Source of the DNA: Nocardia nova SH22a
GTDB lineage: Bacteria; Actinomycetota; Actinomycetes; Mycobacteriales; Mycobacteriaceae
Assembly (NCBI RefSeq): GCF_000523235.1
Contig: NZ_CP006850.1
Coordinates: 7,998,001-8,062,000, forward strand
Direction: 5' to 3'
Length of the DNA: 64,000 nucleotides
Shown here: positions 24,834-33,800 of the stretch, piece by piece
How the letters are laid out: each line of letters opens with the position of its first letter
How positions within the stretch are numbered: the first letter of the stretch is position 1
The notes under the pieces: model-generated
Databases searched by the model: none
Seen by the model: the letters and a program-made list of their open reading frames with translations, nothing else
What the model was told of the DNA's origin: nothing
Made by a program: the position numbers and the translations under genes

Positions 24834-27800
24834 AGGACCGTCGACGGCGGCCCCTTCACACCACCCGACGCGTTCTCGGCAGGGCACGACGCGCAAGCCG
24901 CGACGCCTCGGCGGCCCGTCGCGGTGTCCGCGGAATCGAAACGGGTATGGGAAGACGCGCAGAAGGCATGGGGCCCCACTGCGGAGACAACGAAGACCAC
25001 AGGTGAGCGCGGTGCGGCGCGCGCCGAGGTCGAAGTGGAGACCCCGGCCGCGGAACCCCACTCACGCGGCGAACAGGGTGCATCGGTCGCGCCCGACAGG
25101 GCCGGTGGCCGCTGGCCCGGGGAACAGGCCCGTCCCGCATCGTCCGACGCCGCCGCGGCACGCTCGGGCGCGCATTCCGAGACGGCCGCTCCGGTCGATC
25201 GGTCATCGGCCGACAAACCGGTCGCTGCCGGAAAGACGACCGCGCCGCGATCGGTCGATGCCGTGGGCGAGACCTCGCCCCCGCCGAAGCTCCCCGCCGG
25301 GACAGCGCCGCGGCCCGTCGGCGAGGTTCACGAAAAGACCGGCGTCCCAAGTGAACACCGGCCGCCGCAGAAGACGGCGCACATTCCATCCGGCGAACAC
25401 GTCGCGGTCGCCGACCGCGCAGGAAACGAGACATCGGCGCGGCCGCACCCGGTCGCCGAAGGCGAAGCGGGTTCGTCGGGCGCACGCGAAGAACACAAGT
25501 CGTCGGGTTCCGAAGACCGGGCGACCGCGCAGCGCGACTCGACTGCCGAGCCGCCCGGTCAGGAAAGCCACGAAGGCTCGGGCCGAACCGAAGCGGACGG
25601 CGCCGAAACACCTGCTGCGGACCAGCACTCGTTGTCGGCGCGCGATGAGTTGAGTGCTGCGGCTGCCGATCACGACAATCTCGCCGAGGCCGCCGGTGTG
25701 CCGCGCAGCGCGCGCGATATGGCGGTCGATCTGCTGATCGACTTCAATCAGGCCAACGCCGATCATGTTCCGGAGAATCAACGCCTGTCCAACCTTTCGG
25801 ACGAGGCATTGACGGCCGGCCTGCACGGCGGCGATGAGCACCAGTCGTTGCTGGCCACGATGGAGATCATCCGGCGCGGCACGATCAGCGAGAAGGTGCC
25901 CGGCGGCATGGTGCTCCGGGTCGAACAGGCCGAAGCGTTCTATGCGATGAAGTCGCGCCCGGTGGAAATGAAACCCGGCGAGGGTAAGTCGCTGGTCTTC
26001 ATGACCGCCGCGATCCAGCGTGCCGTGCGGCACGACTCGGTTCTGCTCGTCACGACCACCGACGGACTGGCCAACCGCGAAGCCGTCACCTACCGGAAGC
26101 TGTTGACCGGCGACGATACGGAATTCGCCGATACTCATAATCTGCTGAGCAAATACGGAATCGATGTGTTCCGCGCCGATCAGGGGGAGGCCGGTTTCGG
26201 GCCGATCACCAAGGGGCGGCCGGCGATCGTGGTCGCGACCGGCGAAACGGTCGGGCACCTGTGCAACGCGGGCAAAGAGCCACCGCGCCATGCACTGATC
26301 GACGAGATGGACGGCATCATCGACCGAGGTGAGAAACAGTTCCTCCGGTCCGAAGGTGTGGAAGATCCGGCGCCACCGGAAACGGCGACGGAGGTGTTCG
26401 GCGCACACGACTTCCTCATGAAAGCGCTCGCGGACGGCACGCTGTCGCATGAGGACTTCGGCCTGCGTCGCATCGCCGAACATATCGACGTACACGCCGA
26501 CGGCACACCGGAATACATGTACTGGTACGACGGGCAACCCGAACTCACTCCAGGGGGGCGTGCGAAGGTCGAGGCGCTTCCCGATGGGGCGAGATGGCTC
26601 GAGGGGATGGGGGCCTCCCGGCTCGAGGCCGCTGCCCAGGGCGAGTTCCTCGTTCGCAACGGTGTCCATTACCGCATGGGTGCCGGAAAGATCGTCATCA
26701 TCGATCAGGCCGAACACAGCCCGCAACGCAACCCGAAGACATCGAGCGAATCCCGGTGGAGCGCGGAGCCGGGGAAGGCGAGTCTCGCACAGGCCATCGA
26801 GGCCAAGGAATTCCGCGCAGCCGAGGCTCGCAACGAAAGCGCCGAGCAGCATCGTGTCGTGGTGCGCGCGGACCCGACGTCCGCCGCACGCATCGACTCG
26901 GTCCAGATCTACCGTGTCGGCAGATTCTTCGATGAGGTGACGGGTGCGTCGGGAACTCTGACCGACCTGAATCCGGTGCTGGAGAAGATCTACGGGCTGC
27001 AGGAGGTCCACGAGGTCCCGAGGTCGCGGACGCAGCGGCTGGTGGAGGGCCAGCCCGACGTGGTCGAGAGCACCTATCTCAAACTGCGCACGATCGCGGA
27101 ATACGCGAACGAGGTACGGGCCGATGGCGAGGGCCGGTTCCAGCAGATCCAGTGTCACCGCGACGATCTGGTCGCCCGGCAGGTCAAGGCGCTGGAGCGC
27201 GCTGGGGTGCCGCGGGAGGCAATCGAAGCGGTCGATACCGAGCGGATCATCGGCTGGGGGGCGGACTGGGAAGCCCAGTTGCAGAAGGTCTTCGACTCCG
27301 CCGGTGAGCAGGGCAAGATCCTGGTGATCAACGGGCAGGGCCGGCGCGGTGTCGATATGTCGATGTCGGATGCGGTGAAGTCCAAGGGCGGCATGCATGT
27401 CTGGATGACCGAGGCCCCCGAGCAGTCCTATATCTACGAGCAGGGCAAGAACCGCACCGCGCGCAATGGTGAGCGCGGCAGCTCCCAAGTGGTGATGTCG
27501 CCCCAGGACGGCCTGATCCGCAATGCCATGCACCTGCGCGGGGTCCGTGAGACGGTTGTCCTCTACGAGACCGCGGTAGCCGCGCACACCGCCGATCCCA
27601 CCCCTCACAACCACGAAGCAGTGCTCGCGGCACGCCAAGCCGTCCGTGATCTGGTGCCCGAACTGCAGCAGCGAGCACTGCGGCACGCCACCGCCGAATT
27701 CATCCGCCATCACGCCGGCTCGACCGGCAACCTCACCCTCACCCTCGCAGAAGCCGACACCGGGCTCTACGACCAACCCGACTTCACGCGCCCGGACGAG

Positions 27801-30800
27801 CCGACGGACCAGGCGGCACGGCTGGCCGGATTGCTGGGAATCCCGGCTCCTGCCGTCGCGAACCAGATCACCGAACTCGAACGCAACGGTGCCACCGATC
27901 CGGTGCACGAACTGCTGAATCGGGCCGGTATCGCGCCCGCCACGGCCGAGGCGCTCCGGCAACATGTCGGGGCCACCGCCCCCGCGAAGGCGCGCGAGCG
28001 TGCAGGACTCAGCGATGTAGACGCGCTGATCGAGATGATGCCGTTACGCAACCGGCTCGCGGACGAACGCGGTGTGCCGATCGCGGATATCAGTGGGGCC
28101 GAGGGCATGCGCGTACTCGATCCGCTGCTGACCGAGGCGAGAGACGCCCTCTCGGCAGCGCTGGGCTATCCGACCGCCAGTATCACCCCCGTCATCGCCC
28201 GCGACATCCTGGGCGAAGTGGTCGCCGATCACTTGACCGCCACGAACACCGGCCAATTCGCCGTCGGGAACGACATCGATTCGGCTGCTGCGGTTTCTGG
28301 TCCCATGAGCCTGGACGCCGAGAACGCGGACACTACAGACGTCACCGCAGCGGCGGACGCCGACATCGTTGCCGCTGCGTCGCAGTATTTATCCACCGCC
28401 GCCCTGCTCGATCTGGTCGTACAGATTCACCGCCGCAGCCCCAACAGCTGCGTCAGCAACGCCGTGACCGGCATGCGAGTGTTGTGCCCCAACAACGCTC
28501 GACGTTTCGAGATGCCAGCCACCAGGCTGCGCGGCCACGGACGCGATGTGGTGCGCGAGGTGTTCGGCGCCGGGCTCGAGAAGGCGGAATCGCTGGAGCA
28601 GGTCGCCGAATCGTTGAAGTCTCGGCCGGGTGGGATCAGTGTCCTGGTCTACAAATGGAAGGACACCCGGGCGACCGGCAGCGCTGACGCCGACGACTAT
28701 ATGGTCTTGCTGGTCAACGACAGCGACACGGTAGGCGAACCGAATCTGGTCGTCGTCGACCTAGCGGTCTCGCGCGACGGTGACACTGCGAACGACTACG
28801 GTCCCAAGGACCTGCGGAACCGCCGCACGTTGCTGAACAAAGCTGTCGGACTCGATGAATGGCGCCGCGAACAGAAGAAATTCACCGATCGCATGCCCGT
28901 GGAGAAGCGGCTGTTCGAGACCATCGAGTTCGACCGCGACGGCAACCTCGTCGCCCGCCGAGACGCCCCCGCCGCCGAAACCCTCCCGCCGCCCCAGCGC
29001 ACATCGGTCCCCCAGGCCTTGGTGGATGAGATCAACGCGGCAGGCGCGGCGCAACCCGTCGGCAGCAGGCCATCGGAGAACGCGGCGGACCCGCCGCCGA
29101 GCACGCCCACGCAGTACACCGTGCGGGAGGCCGGCACGGTAGCCGGCCGGTACGACACCGGGGCGGCTGGTCCAGCTTCGGAAACACCGTGGCGCCGCCG
29201 TCGATCCGCTGCGGCACACCGGACGGAGAAGCCCGCCGGCACAATGCCGCACGCACTCGGTAAGCGCGAGACGAATCCGGTCCGGTCGCGACTCGATGAA
29301 CATCTGACGCACAGCAACATCGAGGAGGCAGTTGCAGTACTCCGGAAAGAGTTCGCGCACAAGGTGTTCCCGTGGGTGCGACACAACACGCAGTCCCCCG
29401 AGGTGGCCCGGGAGATTTTCGAGACGGCGTGCCGACGCGCGATCCGGGACATCGGCCGGATCGGAGACCAGGATCTCGAACAATGGCTCGTCGTCAACGC
29501 CCGAGAGCTCGTATCCCAACACGGCGCCGGAACCCTTTCGGTAGCGACCGAACCCGGCCGTTCCGCAGCCGCTCAGCCCGAAGTGTCGACCGCGGATTTG
29601 GTTGCGGCACTGCGGCGGAGCCGGATCGTGCAGCACCTACCGCCAGTCGTCCGGGTTGCGCTGGGCCGGGACAGGGAGACGTTGCAGGCGGTTATCGATG
29701 AGCTCGCTGCGGGGCCGCGCCGGCTGCTGGAACTCCGCTTCGGGCTGGGGATGTCGGTTGAACGCACCGCGGAAGCGCTGGGCCGGACCGAGGGCGCGGT
29801 GCGAACAGCTCAGCGAGGCGCGTTCCTCCGCATTGCTCGGCTACTGGAAGAGCGGGCGGGCAACCAGCCGTTCGAGGTGGTGCTCGAGGCGCTGGTGCAC
29901 GATCTCGATGCGTTCACCCGCTGCCTCACCCAGCTCGGCCCCGAGCAACGCGCTGCGGTCGAGGGGCGGCTGCTGCGGAATGTGCCGACCCAAGAGCTGG
30001 TCAAGGCGTACGGGCCGAATCATTACGCGACCTATTACCGTGCGGTGCGACGACTCTCGGGCCTACTGCTCGACGATGTCCAGGCCCGCCCCGGCGTGGT
30101 CGCGGACCGGGAACTGGTCCAGCGAACGTCGGTGCCCCGTGCGCAGGCCGCCACCGCGGCGCAGACCGGACTCCCAGCATTCGAGATGCGCGAAATCCGC
30201 GCGAACCGCGCCGTCGCCGCACATCTGCGCGCCGGGGCACCGGCTCGCCGTCTACCCGACTTCCACCCGATCCCCGATCCGGACAGCGACCTCTTCGGCG
30301 ACCTCGGCACCCCTGCCCGAAGCGGCTGGCTGGAGGCACGAAAGGCATCGGTGGCGCTCCCCGTCGTAAATGTCACCGGTGGCGGACACGGGCGCCGAAA
30401 GGTCGACAACGAAGAACGGTTGCCGGAACCGAGGAGCTCGTCGTTGTGGCGATTGCTTCGTAATCGACCGGACATCGCTCTGCGCAGTTCCGGTCAGATC
30501 GGGTCAGAACTCGGCACCCTGTTGATGGAGTCGATGATGCCGTACTACGTGCTGAGCACCGCCGGGCCGGACGCCGCAAGTTGGGTGCGGCTAATCGGTA
30601 CTTTGCCGTATCTGGGCGGTCCGATCATCGCGGGCATTGTGGCCGAGCACAAACCGGCCAGACCGACTATGGCGGCCGGCGAGGGCCTGGTAATCCTAGG
30701 TACGGCGACACAGATATTTGCCATCACAACCGGCGTGGGCGCGGTGCCGTTGACCATGAGCCTGGCGACGGCGGCCATGTCGGCCGGAGCGATTTTCTAC

Positions 30801-33800
30801 GGCCAGGCCTCGTCAAAGGTCTTCCGGGAAATGTTCGGCGAGGAAAACGACGAGGAGTTCGCGCGTTTCAACAATCTGCAAGGCTATTTACCGCGGATCA
30901 TCACGGGATTCGGTCCGATGGTGGCGACCACAGCGCCGCTGCTGGCACCAGTAGTAAACGGCATATCGTCCGCGTGGAATTTGGCGACCATGCGGGGCAT
31001 GCCAACGACATCGACAACGCCGCTTCCGTCCGGAAAGGACCTCGGTAATCAAGTATTGAAATCGGCTGGTGAAGGCTTTCGGGCGCTTCGAAGGCACATA
31101 CTGGATATCACCGTCAATCACCTGCTCACCAATTTCGCCCTAGGCGGGGAGAGTATCTACCTCTCGTTGGAAATCTCTAATTCACCGATGCCGGAATGGC
31201 AGAAGTTCGCAATCCTCACCGCGATGCCGCTGGGATCGCTGTTGGGAGGCCGCATTCCGACAAAGTTGCGGGAAAAGCTCGACATCAACACGGTACTCAC
31301 TGCACACATCGCCGGTATGGCGGGAGTCGGCCTGGCGGAAGCACTAACCGACAACGTTGCGGCGGTCGCACCGTTCTGGGTCGCCGCTTGGGCGACACTT
31401 GGGGCGGGCAACGTATCAGTAGGGAAATACAGAAATCAAAAAATTCCGGGAGATGTCTATGCACGCGCGAGCTCCGTATACGAGATGGTGGGCAGACTCG
31501 CCTCTCCGCTGGGCGGATTGGCCGTCGGCGCCGGCCTCTTGAACTTGGGCATGGGCCCGGCCCAGTGGATTTCCGCCGGGGCACTCACCGCTCTCACATC
31601 CGGTCTCGTCATCCGGAACGTTGCCAAGCGCCGCGCCGCCGAGCCGGTGGCGCCCCCCGGTCTAGAGGTCATCCGGAACTGCGCCATCCAGGTCGCCCGT
31701 GTACACCGCGCACTCGGCTACGACACCGGACCGGAGCCCGACAGCGCCGATCGGCGCTGGAACGCGAACGACAACTGGCGAATTACCGAAGAGAGCCTGG
31801 GCAACCAACTCCGCCCGTTCGATACCAGCGGCAGGAGCCCAGTACACGAGGCCGCCGAAATCATCGCCAATCCGAAAAACAAGATCGACAGTGCCGCCGT
31901 CGTCGTCGATGGTCACATCCACTACGTCGTCGCAGTCGAGGGCGAAAACGGTACCGAAACTCTCATATTCGACACCCTCGTCGAAGACGCGGACACCGTG
32001 CATGTTCGAAATATCAGCGGGGACGAGAACGGCGAGAATGCATGGACAGCGTCCTACGACGAGTTCGGCAACGCATTCGCCGCATTCTGGACCAGCGCGA
32101 ACGGCCGTCCCGAGCCCGTCGGCATGGGCCGGGGCCGGCTGCTGCAACCGACTTGGTTCAGCAACAACGGCAACCTCGAACCGGCCTTCCGCCCGATAAT
32201 GGCCCTCCGGCACCGGACGCACCCCGTCAAACTCCTCGGCTCGCTCGCCACCGAACACGACGGGCATTTCGAAGATCTCGATCCGAAAGAGCCGATATAT
32301 GTACAGGCAAACGAAGAACTAATTGCCGAGTTCCCGGCGTTGCGGCATGTTCTGGCGCCCAGTGACTACCGGGCTCTCGGGAGCGACCGGGGCGTCGTCA
32401 TGCCCCGCGAGGTGGCCGACGCCCTGCACGATATGGCGGTCAGGTATGGGCAACGGTTGGAAGGAACCTACAAAACAGTTCACTTGTTCAGCCGTTACGC
32501 AATTCTCACCGAGAAGGACTCCAGTGCGATCAAGAGAGATCTTTCGGTCTGGCCGGAGATCGAACTGCACGCCACATCCACGCGAGTCGCGGAACGGATG
32601 GCAGTGCCACCGCGCGTGTTGTTGCCGCGGGTTCTGCATATCGAACGGGACGCCCAAGGGAAAATCTTATGGGTGATCCAGGAACGGATGGAAGGCAGTC
32701 CGGTAAAGGGATTCGATGCCCACGACATCGTGCCGGCGATCAAGGAGTATCGACGGATACTACGAGCAATACCGGTAATGCGGAAGCGGGAACTGGAAGT
32801 CGCCGAGCAGGCTCCACCCGGAGTACTTCTGATTCCCGAAGACCATCCGGAATCGGGCGATACCGAAGGTTTCTATCGGATGCTGATGGACCATACCGAA
32901 AAAGTCTATCAACACTATAACAATCCGGAAGACCCGGCGATGGAGCCATACCGGGCCATGTTCAGAGAACTGCATTTCCCCCGGTCGATAACCGAAGGAT
33001 TGGATCCCTTCATCGAAGATCTGCGCTCCAGCCCATTTTACGTGCTGAGCGGGGATATTACCAAAGAAAATGTTTGGCGAACCCACCGCGGCATGGTTAT
33101 TGGCGATCCATTGGGGATATACGGACCAGAAGCATACGAGAGCGCCGTCACTATGCACCGCTCCCCAGGGAATCGATCTTCACTGGATACACCGATAACT
33201 CGGGAGACAGCAGCCTTTCTCGCATTACTCGACGTCGCACGTGCACTGAACGACACGCTCAATCTCGTACAAGAGGCGATGTCGCCCGAGCCTGACTATG
33301 ACAAACTGTACGATGCGGCCCGGTACATCAACAGCGGGCTCGGCAACGCCAATCTCGCTTGGGGAGTGGGCGTCACCTTCCCGGCGTCGCCCGATGAGAT
33401 TGCACGTTCCGCTCTTCTGCAGCGAGTCCTCCGAGACGTGCGGGCCGTGGTCAGCGACGACAAGCTGGCGAATACTATTGCTGCCGAGGCATTTGCACGC
33501 ATGGACAGCACCCCCGGGGCGGTGATCGCCTACGCCCTGGACTTGGCGGCGAACCGGTCTTCCGAAACGACCGACGCCGAACGGAAAGGCACCTCGACAC
33601 CGGCGCCCACTCCGTGGCAGTCACGCGGTGGCGGGTTGTCAACCCCGGACGGTGGGGTCGAACACTTCGTCCCGAATCCCGGGCTCGATGAGCTGTGTGC
33701 GCCATCCGCGAAACGCACGCGGCGCGGCGCCATGCCCATGCACGGCGAAATACCCGAGGGCGCAATAGCTTTCCACCACCGCCCCGGTGGCACACCATGG

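Noticed and set aside
25203..27965. Long minus-strand reading frame of 920 codons opposite the SecA-like part of the giant gene
   Set aside because: It is rich in Arg, Gly and His without any domain, has no ribosome site, and simply mirrors the codon bias of the real gene on the plus strand.
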